Shown here: positions 8,524 to 18,800 of the stretch, in pieces | Numbering within the stretch: the stretch's first letter is position 1 | Layout of the letters: every line of letters begins with the position of its first letter | From: Bacteroidia bacterium | GTDB taxonomy: Bacteria > Bacteroidota > Bacteroidia > SXHM01 | DNA: 64,000 nucleotides | Assembly (NCBI GenBank): GCA_022072225.1 | Contig: JAJVIC010000009.1 | Coordinates: 527,746-591,745 of the forward strand | Direction of reading: 5' to 3' | Position numbers and translations under genes: made by a program | Notes under the pieces: generated by a model | Database searches by the model: none | What the model was told of the DNA's origin: nothing | The model's input: the letters and a program-made list of their open reading frames with translations, nothing else

Positions 8524-11022
8524 ATGAAAAGGTTTCTTTTCTTTTTTAGTTTGTTCATTATTTCTTCTTCGGCATATTGTCAAAGCGAAGCCATTGTATT
8601 TGGTCGTGTAACCGATACAGCAGGCGTTGCGCTTGAACTGGTAAATATTTCGGTAAATGGCTTTCCGACAGGCTCTGTTACGGATAAGGAAGGGAATTTT
8701 GAGATGAAAGTTCGTTCAGGCGAGCGCCTGACCCTGGCAGTTTCATTTATTGGATATGAAACACGTTTGTTTTCCGTAAAATTAAATCCGGCCGAACGAT
8801 ATGAACTTAAAGTGCAATTGAAGAGTACATCAACCGAGCTTGGCACAGCTACCATTGAAGACAAAGAAACCCGCCAGACAACATTCAACAGAATTGATCC
8901 AAAGATTGCTTCCGAAGTTCCCACCTCGGGCGAAGGAGTTTTTGCGCTTGTAAAAACATTTGCAGGTGTTTCGTCTAATAACGAAACCAGCTCACAATAT
9001 AATGTGCGCGGAGGTAACTATGACGAGAATCTGATTTATGTGAACGATATCGAAATATACCGGCCTTTTCTTGTTCGTGCCGGGCAACAGGAAGGCCTGA
9101 GTTTTGTGAATTCTGATTTAGCTTCGTCACTGCTTTTTTCGGCAGGAGGTTTTGATGCAAAGTATGGCGACAAGATGTCTTCAGTGCTTGATATTACTTA
9201 CAAAAAACCACGCGAATTTGCAGGCTCAGTAACTGCAAGTCTTTTAGGAGCGGCAATGCACCTTGAAGGAATAACAAAGAATAAGCGATTTTCTTATTTG
9301 GTTGGAGTGAGGCACAGAACCAACAGATACGTGCTTACAAGTTTAGACACCAAGGGCGCTTACCAGCCTCAGTTTACCGATGTGCAAACTTTGCTGAGTT
9401 ATGATGTAAGCACCAAGTTTACATTAGAATTGCTTGCCAACTATAATCGCAATAAATACACGTTCGTTCCGCAGGACAGAGAAACAGATTTCGGAACCAT
9501 AAATGAAGCCTTGCGCCTTACCGTTTATTTTGACGGACAAGAGGTAAACAGTTTTGAAACCGGCATGGGCGCTCTCTCTGCAACATGGCGACCTAAAACA
9601 AATCTGAAAATGAAATTTATTGCATCAGCGTTTCACTCCTTTGAGCAGGAAACCTTTGATGTAAGCGGTGAATACTGGCTCGATCAGTTGGAAAATAATT
9701 TCGGTTCCGATAATTTGGGCGAGGTAAAATTTAACCGTGGAGTAGGTGCGTATCTGCATCATGCCCGCAATTATCTGAGTGCATTGGTTGCCAATGCCGA
9801 ACACAAAGGAACACTCACATTGCGCAAAAGCAAAGTGTTGTGGGGCGTAAAATATCAGCACGAATACGTGAATGATGAACTGAACGAATGGAATTTAATT
9901 GACTCAGCCGGTTACTCTGTGCCGCAGCAACCGGCTGATGAAATCAATCTGAAATATGTTTACAAGGCAATTAATGTTTTGGAGACTAACCGCTACTCGG
10001 GCTATGTGGAGCAGGATTGGCACTTTAGCGACAGTTCAAATTTTGCCTTGCACTATGGTGCGCGTTTTAATTACTGGGATTTGAATAACCAGTTTTTATT
10101 CAGCCCACGCGCAACTGTTTCATATCAACCTGATTGGAAAAAGAGAAATTTCCTCTTCCGCTTTTCTTCCGGTTATTATTATCAACCCCCTTTTTACCGC
10201 GAATTGCGCAACCTTTACGGGGAGCTGAATAAAAACATCAAAGCACAAAAATCCATTCACTTTGTATTGGGAAGTGATTACAATTTCACGGCATGGAAAC
10301 GTCCTTTTAAACTGGTTGCCGAGGTGTATTACAAATATATGGACGACCTTATTCCTTATGAAATTGATAACGTGCGCATACGCTATTATGCCAACAATAA
10401 TGCCCGCGGATATGCTACAGGCTTAGACCTTCGGGTAAACGGTGAGTTTGTTCCTGGAATTGAGTCGTGGTTTAGTATGAGCGTAATGCAAACGCAGGAA
10501 GACATAAAAGATGATTTTTATTACGACCGCTATAATTCAGATGGCGAAAAAATTATTCCCGGCTATACTATTAATAATGTGGCTACTGATTCTATTCGCT
10601 ATGAGCCAGGCTATATTCCTCGTCCTACCGACCAGCGCGTAAATTTCAGTATTTACTTTCAGGATTATATTCCAAGGGTTCCGTCATTGAAGGTGCATCT
10701 TAATTTTCTGTTTGGTACGGGTATGCCTTTTGGCCCGCCTTCTTACGACCGCTACAAAGACACGCTGCGCATACCGCCTTACCGCAGGGTTGACCTTGGT
10801 TTCTCGTATCAGTTGCTGGGAGAAAAGAAAAAATTGCTGGGCCCCAAAAATCCGCTCAAATATTTAAACTCAATATGGCTGAGTATGGAGGTATTTAATC
10901 TGTTACAGGTAAATAATACTATTTCATACCTCTGGGTTGCCGATGTTACCGGCAGGCAATATGCCATACCTAATTACCTTACCGCACGGCAGCTGAATGT
11001 GAAGCTGATTGCAAGGTTTTAG
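8524..11022 (+). CDS. TonB-dependent outer-membrane receptor
   Basis: 832 residues from the ATG at 8524; an upstream GTG/ATG-type extension would translate the palindromic repeat and is rejected. Signal peptide MKRFLFFFSLFIISSSAYCQ. Residues about 23-110 are a CarboxypepD_reg-like domain (SVTDKEGNFEMKVRSGERL); the plug follows, with QYNVRGGNYDENLIYVNDIEIYRP and SFVNSDLASSLLFSAGGFDAKYGDK; the rest is a beta-barrel ending in Phe (LNVKLIARF). Imports an unidentified ligand using TonB energy. There is no SusD partner next to it, so it is probably not a glycan (Sus) system. Confidence 0.88.
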   Translation: MKRFLFFFSLFIISSSAYCQSEAIVFGRVTDTAGVALELVNISVNGFPTGSVTDKEGNFEMKVRSGERLTLAVSFIGYETRLFSVKLNPAERYELKVQLKSTSTELGTATIEDKETRQTTFNRIDPKIASEVPTSGEGVFALVKTFAGVSSNNETSSQYNVRGGNYDENLIYVNDIEIYRPFLVRAGQQEGLSFVNSDLASSLLFSAGGFDAKYGDKMSSVLDITYKKPREFAGSVTASLLGAAMHLEGITKNKRFSYLVGVRHRTNRYVLTSLDTKGAYQPQFTDVQTLLSYDVSTKFTLELLANYNRNKYTFVPQDRETDFGTINEALRLTVYFDGQEVNSFETGMGALSATWRPKTNLKMKFIASAFHSFEQETFDVSGEYWLDQLENNFGSDNLGEVKFNRGVGAYLHHARNYLSALVANAEHKGTLTLRKSKVLWGVKYQHEYVNDELNEWNLIDSAGYSVPQQPADEINLKYVYKAINVLETNRYSGYVEQDWHFSDSSNFALHYGARFNYWDLNNQFLFSPRATVSYQPDWKKRNFLFRFSSGYYYQPPFYRELRNLYGELNKNIKAQKSIHFVLGSDYNFTAWKRPFKLVAEVYYKYMDDLIPYEIDNVRIRYYANNNARGYATGLDLRVNGEFVPGIESWFSMSVMQTQEDIKDDFYYDRYNSDGEKIIPGYTINNVATDSIRYEPGYIPRPTDQRVNFSIYFQDYIPRVPSLKVHLNFLFGTGMPFGPPSYDRYKDTLRIPPYRRVDLGFSYQLLGEKKKLLGPKNPLKYLNSIWLSMEVFNLLQVNNTISYLWVADVTGRQYAIPNYLTARQLNVKLIARF

Positions 11023-11083
11023 ATGAAACTATAATGTAATTCCGGAAAATAAAGTTGCTTTTCTCAATCTCCTTATTTTGTGT

Positions 11084-11091
11084 TATGTTTG
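11084..11091 (+). promoter_or_regulatory. -7 element before M36 protease gene
   Basis: TATGTTTG matches TAnnTTTG and lies 40 nt upstream of the ATG at 11132. Confidence 0.4.
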
Positions 11092-11131
11092 TTAAAATTT
11101 CATAAAAAACGTTAAAAACAAAACTCTACCA

Positions 11132-14086
11132 ATGAAACAATTTTTACTCCTTGTCTGCCTGCTTACTGCCTACTGCCCGCTGCCTACTTTCGCCTCCGGA
11201 GAAATACACGCCACCCACGATAAAAACGAAATACGTTTTATAACCGACAACAAACGTATGCCCGATTTAGAGTTGCAAACCGAGTTGCGCAACCGTGCCA
11301 ACTGGCAGAATTTCGTGCAAGAAAACGGCACATGGTACGTTATCTTCAACGAAGAAAACAGTAAGCCCCACCGCGCCTTTGGAAAACCAATTTCTGTGTT
11401 TGGTGTTGACGGAAAAAGCCGTGCACTCAACTTCATTTGCAACCATTTGCAACAATTTAATATACCCGTAAATGAGTTAGAGTTTATTGGCTCGCAGCGC
11501 AGCAAAAACTACGAGTATGTAAACTTCATACAAAAACATAACAACCGGCAGGTGCTTAACAGCCGCTTTACCCTGAAATTAACTTTAGACGGAAAAGTAG
11601 TTATGTTCGGTGCTGATGTATTTTCAGATATTGTTATAGAAAATGCTGCAACCATCACCGAAGCAGAAGCCATAGCTATAGCTACCCAAAACTTAGACGC
11701 AACCGTTATCGGATTTACGGTGGTAAAAGAATTGCGTATACTTCCCGTGCCGCAGTTCAAAAGAAATGTTTACAAAAACGTGTACGAACTAACCGTTCAA
11801 ACCCTTGATGCCGATGGCATACCCGCCAACTACAAAACGCTGGTAGATGCAGCTACAGGCGAAATTGTAATGCGTAAAAACTTGGTATCGCATTTTCATC
11901 CAACGCCCGGAGGCGCTGAAGTAAACGTAACGGGAACGCTTTATACCACGCATAATTATAACCCCAGTTCAGTAAACCCGCTCGTTAATTTAAAAGTAAC
12001 CCAAGGCGGAAATTCAGATTATACAGATGCTTCAGGCAATCTGTTGGGTCTCAATACAGGCATAGCAACCTTTTCGCTCGAAGGTCTCTGGAGCCGCGTT
12101 TATACCAACGGAAACACACCTTCATTTGATGTAAGTCTTGTAAACGGAACCAACGCCATTAGCTTTGACAACGATGCAAACATCCGAGAAATATCGGCCT
12201 ACTACCATGTAAACATTGTACACGATTACATGAAAACATTCTACCCATCCTTTACCGATATGGATAATGCGCTTGAAACAAATGTAGATGTAGCAGGAGA
12301 TTGTAATGCGTTTTATGATGGAAGTTCCATTAACTTTTATGCAGCCGGAAATGGATGCAATTCATTTGCAACTGTTGCCGATGTGGTTTATCATGAGTAC
12401 GGACATGGCATCAATGATAAATACTACCAGTCAATTGGCGCCTTTTTTCAAAACGGAGCCATGGGTGAAGGTTATGCCGATGTGTGGGCAATGGGAATAA
12501 CTGAAAATCCTGTTTTAGGCATTGGAAACAGCTCTACCAGCAATATCGAAGCAATACGTGTCTACAACGAAGAACCAATGGTTTATCCTCAAGACATAAC
12601 AGGTGAAGTACACAATGACGGTGAAATAATTGCAGGTGCCTGGTGGGATTTAGGAGTGAATTTTGGCAGCGTTCAGCAAATGATGGCTTTGTATGCCGAG
12701 ACATTCAATGCAGCCGTTACAGGTCCTGATGGTGATGAAGGCGAGGTGTATGTTGATATTCTTATTGAAGCACTCTTAGGTGATGACATTCCAGTAAACG
12801 GAGGTGATAACGACATAACCAATGGAACACCAAACGACTTGGCAATTATTAATGCCTTTGATCGTCACGGAATTACACTCCTCTCAAACGCAACTCTCAA
12901 CCACTCGCCCATAACTCAAAATAATGGCAGTACAGCAATTGACATCAATGCAACCATTTCCTTAGAATATCCATGGGCACTGGAAGATGCTCTGTTGTTT
13001 TACAAATTAAACCGCAACGGAGCATGGACTTCAGCCTCACTTACCAACACAGGAGGAAATAATTACACCGCACAAATTCCCGCACAACCATTGGGAACTT
13101 TGATTGCTTATTACCTTGCATTGCAAAATACAAACGGAGTGTTATCATCTGTGCAGCCCATAGCAGCTGAGGTTGACCCTTATCCAAATACACCCTACTT
13201 TATTCTGAATGGGTTTAAACTTGAACACACCGAAGATTTTGACAACACTCAAGGTAACTGGACTGAAGGTTTACCTTCTGATAACAACGGAACAGGTACC
13301 TGGGTAATTGATATTCCTATGGGTTCTTTTTCAGACGGGATAATTTGCCAGACTGACGAACAAACCACACCCGGAGGAATAGCTTGTGCACTTACCGGAA
13401 ACGCAAGCTCAACCTCAGCGGGCATTGGAGAAAACGATGTGGATGACGGGCATACCACATTAGTTTCGCCTGTGTTTGATTTAACAGAATATAGCAATCC
13501 ACTGTTTAGTTTTATGAAGTGGTACACTAATAATCCACCCAGTGGTGCTAACCCGCGTGCCGACTGGTGGCAGGTTCAAGTTACCGATGACGGAGTAAAC
13601 TGGGAATACGTTGAAAACACACTGGCCGGTGAGCGCAACTGGCGCAGATATGCCTTCCGCGTTTCTGATTATGTTGATTTAACTGAAAACTTCCAGGTTC
13701 GCTTCATAGCATCCGATAGTACCAGAGTAGGGCAGGAGCTTGACGGAGGAAGTCTTATTGAAGCTGCAATTGACGATCTGAAACTTTACGAAGAAGGAAT
13801 AGACGATACCGATGTGGAAGAAAATAATGTTGCAAATTTTAATGTTTATCCTATTCCGGCAAAAGAAATAATCAACATCTCGTTCGATTTAAAACAAAGT
13901 GAAAACTTAAGTATTCAGTTATTTAGTTCAGCCGGACAACTGATAAAATCAATCAACGAAGGCAAAACTGCATCCGGTTTTCAGCGCTACACCATTGATG
14001 TTTCAAAACTTTCTGCAGGTGTGTATTTCCTGAGTTTAAAGTCAGACGAAAATACAGTTACAAGAAAAGTATCGGTAATAAAATAA
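11132..14086 (+). CDS. Secreted M36/fungalysin-like metalloprotease with T9SS type A domain
   Basis: 984 residues. Signal peptide about 1-21. Residues about 90-240 resemble the FTP propeptide (HLQQFNIPVNELEFIGSQRS, VLNSRFTLKLTLDGKVVMFG). The zinc site is H421-E-Y-G-H425 with the third ligand probably Glu446 in GEGYADVW. A beta-sandwich region follows, and the last 85 residues (NFNVYPIPAKEIINISF to the terminal KVSVIK) are a T9SS type A sorting domain, so it should be secreted to the surface. Its signal-peptide codons are built of CTGCCTACTGCC-like repeats. Ends 1 nt before a convergent gene. Confidence 0.85.
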   Translation: MKQFLLLVCLLTAYCPLPTFASGEIHATHDKNEIRFITDNKRMPDLELQTELRNRANWQNFVQENGTWYVIFNEENSKPHRAFGKPISVFGVDGKSRALNFICNHLQQFNIPVNELEFIGSQRSKNYEYVNFIQKHNNRQVLNSRFTLKLTLDGKVVMFGADVFSDIVIENAATITEAEAIAIATQNLDATVIGFTVVKELRILPVPQFKRNVYKNVYELTVQTLDADGIPANYKTLVDAATGEIVMRKNLVSHFHPTPGGAEVNVTGTLYTTHNYNPSSVNPLVNLKVTQGGNSDYTDASGNLLGLNTGIATFSLEGLWSRVYTNGNTPSFDVSLVNGTNAISFDNDANIREISAYYHVNIVHDYMKTFYPSFTDMDNALETNVDVAGDCNAFYDGSSINFYAAGNGCNSFATVADVVYHEYGHGINDKYYQSIGAFFQNGAMGEGYADVWAMGITENPVLGIGNSSTSNIEAIRVYNEEPMVYPQDITGEVHNDGEIIAGAWWDLGVNFGSVQQMMALYAETFNAAVTGPDGDEGEVYVDILIEALLGDDIPVNGGDNDITNGTPNDLAIINAFDRHGITLLSNATLNHSPITQNNGSTAIDINATISLEYPWALEDALLFYKLNRNGAWTSASLTNTGGNNYTAQIPAQPLGTLIAYYLALQNTNGVLSSVQPIAAEVDPYPNTPYFILNGFKLEHTEDFDNTQGNWTEGLPSDNNGTGTWVIDIPMGSFSDGIICQTDEQTTPGGIACALTGNASSTSAGIGENDVDDGHTTLVSPVFDLTEYSNPLFSFMKWYTNNPPSGANPRADWWQVQVTDDGVNWEYVENTLAGERNWRRYAFRVSDYVDLTENFQVRFIASDSTRVGQELDGGSLIEAAIDDLKLYEEGIDDTDVEENNVANFNVYPIPAKEIINISFDLKQSENLSIQLFSSAGQLIKSINEGKTASGFQRYTIDVSKLSAGVYFLSLKSDENTVTRKVSVIK

Positions 14087-14087
14087 G

Positions 14088-15629
14088 TCAACCTTGAGAG
14101 GCATTTCTTTTCATGATTTCATGAAAGGGAATGCCTTCTATTTTACTGTCAACCCATGCAAGCAGGTCAATTGTTGAAAGCGCATTTCGTTCGCCAGGCT
14201 GGTATCGAGTTTGCGCAAGCTGTTCGCGAAGTTTTTTGAAATTTTTTTGCAGGTCTTTCTTATTTTTGGTACTTGAGTTTTTCTTGAGAAAAGAAAGTAA
14301 TATTGTTTCAAAATCATACAAACCTTCTAACTTATTCAAGTAGCGGTGTGTGGAGCGTGCCAGATAACTAAGTAATTCATCCCTGCCTTGTTCATACTGC
14401 AAAATCATAGTAAGAATGTGAGCCGAAGAGTGTATGTCTTCTACCGATTTAAGGCTGTTATCGTTTAATATCTTATTCATCCATTGAATAGACTGTGAAT
14501 ACTTTCCTATTGAAAAATAAAAGTATGCAATGTTATAATACAAATGAAGCAGCGGAAATTTGCGGATTTTACGCTCATTTTCATCAATAAAGGAAGTAAT
14601 GTTTTCTATCAGTTTCAGGCCTTTCTCAGTTTCACCAATTCTAACATACATACTTAGTTCTGCAATATTGGAGTGTGTAAAAATTTTCATCTCAATATCT
14701 TCTGAAACTTTTACTTTAGGATAACTCTCAGTTATATTGCGCATTGTTGCTATTAAATTAGTCACTTCTTTGTATTTTTCTAAATGGAGACTCACAGGCA
14801 ATAAATTATTAACAGCAGCAAAATGCATATTCATTTCTTCGGGGCTTATACGTTTGCTCTCTTCAAATAATTGCAAGAGTTTCTTTCTGTACTCGTAAGC
14901 CTTTTCCCAATTGTTATTTATCTTGTAGTATATGGAATGGATGTTGAAAAAACAGCAGCGGGCTTTAAATGAAAGCGCCCGGTTCTCGTCCTTTAAAATA
15001 AACTGGTTAATAATCTGGTCGTTGGTTTTGTAATTTTCATTTTTTCTTTCAATACCTTCTTTATAATAGTTGTTGAACATTTTCGACTGCAAATCACTAT
15101 ACTCTCTTGAATTTTGCAGTTTTTCAAGTATCTCGTAGTATTTATCTGATATGTTGTCAATGTCCTTTTCAATACTGCCTACATAAAATTGTGAAGCAAG
15201 AATTTTAGCTTCCCAATCTAAAACCTCAAGTTGAGTGGTATACTTTTCATATTCTTCAGCAAGATTTTTTACCCTTTTTAATATGGTTTTAGCTTGATGA
15301 ACTAATCGTTTGTCATAAAGAAACTGAACATCGTGCAACATTCCTTTGAGCTTGTGTTCAAGTGATTTCTCAATATTGTAAGCCCTCATAGATTTGAGGA
15401 TTGCTTCGTAAAGATGATTTTTGGTGACATGCAGTTGTTTTGAAAAACTTTCCCCGGCAAATTTCTTCAGGATAGCCTCTTCATTGTATTTCTTTTGGCT
15501 GGAAAGGAATTCAAACAATTTAGAAAGATTACTGTCCTTTCGTTTGGAAGTAGCCTCTAGCATAAAGTACCGCTTTTCGTTATTATCAAGAGAATGAATA
15601 AGCTCAAAAAGCGAATTTTCTTTCTTCAT
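14088..15629 (-). CDS. Hypothetical all-helical protein, TPR-like
   Basis: 513 residues, no signal peptide. Almost entirely predicted alpha-helical and Lys/Glu rich (FELIHSLDNNEKRYFMLEAT at the N-terminus, LLHLYYNIAYFYFSIGKYSQSIQWMNKIL near 365-395, which looks like a TPR). Probably a cytoplasmic scaffold; I recognise it only as a type of conserved Bacteroidota hypothetical. A good TTTG-N21-TACTTTTG promoter lies upstream (15670-15702). The last codons overlap an 18-bp hairpin (14099-14136). Confidence 0.75.
   Translation of the reverse strand: MKKENSLFELIHSLDNNEKRYFMLEATSKRKDSNLSKLFEFLSSQKKYNEEAILKKFAGESFSKQLHVTKNHLYEAILKSMRAYNIEKSLEHKLKGMLHDVQFLYDKRLVHQAKTILKRVKNLAEEYEKYTTQLEVLDWEAKILASQFYVGSIEKDIDNISDKYYEILEKLQNSREYSDLQSKMFNNYYKEGIERKNENYKTNDQIINQFILKDENRALSFKARCCFFNIHSIYYKINNNWEKAYEYRKKLLQLFEESKRISPEEMNMHFAAVNNLLPVSLHLEKYKEVTNLIATMRNITESYPKVKVSEDIEMKIFTHSNIAELSMYVRIGETEKGLKLIENITSFIDENERKIRKFPLLHLYYNIAYFYFSIGKYSQSIQWMNKILNDNSLKSVEDIHSSAHILTMILQYEQGRDELLSYLARSTHRYLNKLEGLYDFETILLSFLKKNSSTKNKKDLQKNFKKLREQLAQTRYQPGERNALSTIDLLAWVDSKIEGIPFHEIMKRNASQG
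14099..14136 (+). terminator. Long hairpin at convergent gene ends, inside coding DNA
   Basis: Arms 14099-14116 and 14119-14136 pair over 18 positions (16 Watson-Crick and 2 G-U in RNA) around a 2-nt loop. It starts 13 nt after the M36 protease stop and is followed by TCTATTTTA, so it could end plus-strand transcription while encoding the C-terminus of the opposite gene. Confidence 0.5.
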
Positions 15630-15669
15630 TTTTACCTTTGGGAAATAAATTATTTAAATGATTTCGACA

Positions 15670-15702
15670 CAAAAGTAGTACGAAAACTATTGATTTTACA
15701 AA
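15670..15702 (-). promoter_or_regulatory. Promoter of the 14088-15629 gene
   Basis: Minus-strand TTTG (15702-15699), 21-nt spacer, TACTTTTG (15677-15670): a full match to the Bacteroidota TTTG/TAnnTTTG pattern, 41 nt upstream of the ATG. Confidence 0.65.
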
Positions 15703-15789
15703 TAAATACTATATTTGAACCGATTAATCAAAATATCGGAAACTTAAAAAAAAGGAAATCTTTGTTGTTTTTTAATTAGATTATTGCTT

Positions 15790-15797
15790 TATATTTG
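15790..15797 (+). promoter_or_regulatory. -7 element before tail-fibre-like gene
   Basis: TATATTTG fits TAnnTTTG, with TTG at 15765-15767 upstream (22-nt spacer) as a possible -33 element; leader of about 55 nt to the ATG at 15862. A second TATATTTG is at 15710-15717. Confidence 0.45.
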
Positions 15798-15861
15798 TTT
15801 CAGAAATTTTTCACAAGCAGTTTAACACCCCGAAATAATATTTCGTAACAAATTTCAAACT

Positions 15862-18800
15862 ATGAAAAAACGTTTTTACCAACTCAGTAAGCAGGTTTTA
15901 AGTCTTAGCATTATAGCTTTATGCACCTTGCTTTTTTCCAATCAGGTATTCTCTCAAGGAGTGAGTATTAATGGAACAGGTACTTCAACAGCCCCTGATG
16001 CTTCAGCAATTTTGGACTTGAATGTATCTGGATTGGGTGCTAATGCTAAGAAGGGATTTTTATTCCCAAGAGTTGCATTAACTGGTACAACAGATGCTAC
16101 TACTATTCCGTCACCTGCTACATCGCTGACTGTTTACAATACAGCTACAGGCGGAGGTGTTAGCCCTGGTTTCTATTATAACAGTGGAACTCCCGGGGCT
16201 CCGGCATGGCTTTCAATTGGTGGTAGCGGAAGTGCACCAACTGCAGGTAATGATATTGATGTATCCGGAACTCAGGTTGATGTTGAGCCCATACTTAATT
16301 ATGTAAACACAATTTACCCTACTAATGGAGGTGGAACAGGGGTGTCTTCTGACCTTACATTAAACGCACCTTTTTTATACAACATTATATTGCAGGCTAA
16401 CAGTGTTGAAAAGGCCAGATTGGCTTCAACAGGAAATTTTGGTATAGGTGATGCAACGCCTGCAGAATTATTTACCGTTGGTAACGGTGATTTATTTCGT
16501 GTAAATGCAAGTGGTGATTTAATTAGAATCAATAACGTCCCCTATACTTGGCCATCTGCAAATGCATCAGCAAATGGTCAGGTTCTTTCAAGTACCACAG
16601 TTGGTGCACTTACATGGAATGATCCAGGTAGCTTGCTAACTGCAGGAACAGGAATTAGTATAACAGGTAATACAATTGCAAATACAGGAGTTTTATCGTT
16701 TAGTGCTTCAGGAACCGGGCTTACACCTAATACTGCAACAACAGGGGCAGTAACTTTAGCAGGTACTTTGGATGTAGATAATGGTGGTACAGGAGCTACA
16801 ACTTTAACAGGTATGTTGCAAGGAAATGGAACATCACCTGTAACAGGAGTAACTGGAACTCAATGGGGAGCTACATATTGGTCTACAGCGAATACTATTG
16901 CGTCTACTGCAGCTGGAACTGCAGGAAATCTTTTAATGTCCAATGGAGCAGGTGCCCCTACATGGTCAAATAATATTCCTGCAAATGATGCTGATTACAT
17001 TTGGAATCAAATTTCTGCTGCTCAGACAGCGCCATCTAACTTTTGGATTTCTAATATTGGAAAAATCGATGGAAGCCTGCAATTAAAAGGAACTGGAGCC
17101 AACTATACTACTATTACAAGCGCAGCTACTGGTAATTACACTTTAACTCTTCCGGTTGATGATGGTAATGCTAACCAAGTACTTGCAACAAATGGTACAG
17201 GTACTTTATCATGGGCGACTCCTATGACAAATCCAATGGATCAATGGGGTGATATTATTTTTGGTTCTGATGCGTCAAATCCATCTACACCAGATGATTT
17301 AAACCCTGGAACTGCTGGTTTAGTTTTACATACAAATGGAGTAGGTGCTAACCCAACATGGGCGGTAGTTGACTTAGACAACTCTCCTAATGCTGAGGTT
17401 GGCGGAATTTTAGGGGTTGGTAATGGTGGTACTGGGGTTGCTAACCCTACTTCAGGAAGTTTACTTGTTGGCGCTGGCGCATCAGCTATGACTGTATTAA
17501 CAGGTGCTGCAAATTACACAATTTATCATAATGGTACTACATGGACTACAAACTCAAACGCTACTACGGGGTTATTATCTAATGGCACCTCTGTTGGAAT
17601 AGGAGTTGCTCCGGTATTACCTTCTTCAGGAGGTGCTTATTTAGATATCACGGGTTCAAATGACGGTTCAGTTACACCTCTTGCATTAAATTTAAGAAAT
17701 GGAGATACTCAAAATTTACCTAGTGATGCAGTTCAAATAGCTTTTGGTTATAATGGCACAACAAACCTGCGCCACAATATAAGAACAAGACACAATAATA
17801 CATCAGGGACAGCAAATGCAATCGATTTTTATTTATTTAAACCTGGTACTGATGTAAGTCCTGCTTTAGGTTCAAATAGAGTGTTTACTATCTTTAATGA
17901 CGGAGTTAATTCAGGAGTTGAGTTGTATGGTGGTATTTTTACAAGTGGTTCATGGGGTACTGCAGGACAGGTGCTTGCCTCAGGAGGCACAGGGGTAGCT
18001 CCAACATGGGTTAATGCTGCCACTGGTTCTGTTACTTCAGTATCAGTTGTTAATGCAAATGGTTTTAATGGTTCAGTTGCAAACGCTACTACAACACCTG
18101 CAATTACAATTTCTACCACCCAAACAGGAATGTTAAAAGGTAATGGTACTGCAGTGAGTGGTGTGACTGGGACACAATATGGAGCAACATATTGGTCTGA
18201 TGCAAATACTATAGCTGCAACAGCGGCTGGTACAACAGGTCAAATTTTACAGGCAAATACAGGCGCAGCTCCTTCGTGGTCTTCAGTGTCATCATTAATG
18301 GCAGATTTAACGGCTACTAATGGTTTAAACTTAACAACTTCTCCTTATGATGGTTCAGCAGCAAGTGCAGTTAAATTAGGTGGCAATTTAACCGATGCTT
18401 CTACAACTATAACACAAGATGGAGCGGAAATTTTAACATTTGCAAACACTGGAACAGGTGGTACTGTAGTAAATCTTACTAGTACTGGAGATTTTGTGGT
18501 TCAGGATAATGGAGTAACGGCCCTTATTGTTAATGATGACGGTAATGTTGGTATTGGAGGTGCTTCTAATGCATCCTATAAATTAACAATTACAGGTAAA
18601 GTTAAATCTACTGGAATAAATGAAACATCAGATGCAAGGCTTAAAATGAATTTTGCTGCTATTGATGGAGCATTAAATAAAGTGCTTTCAATGAATGGCA
18701 AATATTATAATTGGAGAACTGAAGAATATCCAAATAAAGGTTTAGAAAGTGGACGTCAGGTGGGTGTTATAGCTCAAGAAATTGAAAAAATCCTGCCGGA

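Noticed and set aside
8524-11022. SusC of a glycan utilisation locus
   Set aside because: No SusD-like lipoprotein or glycoside hydrolase is adjacent.
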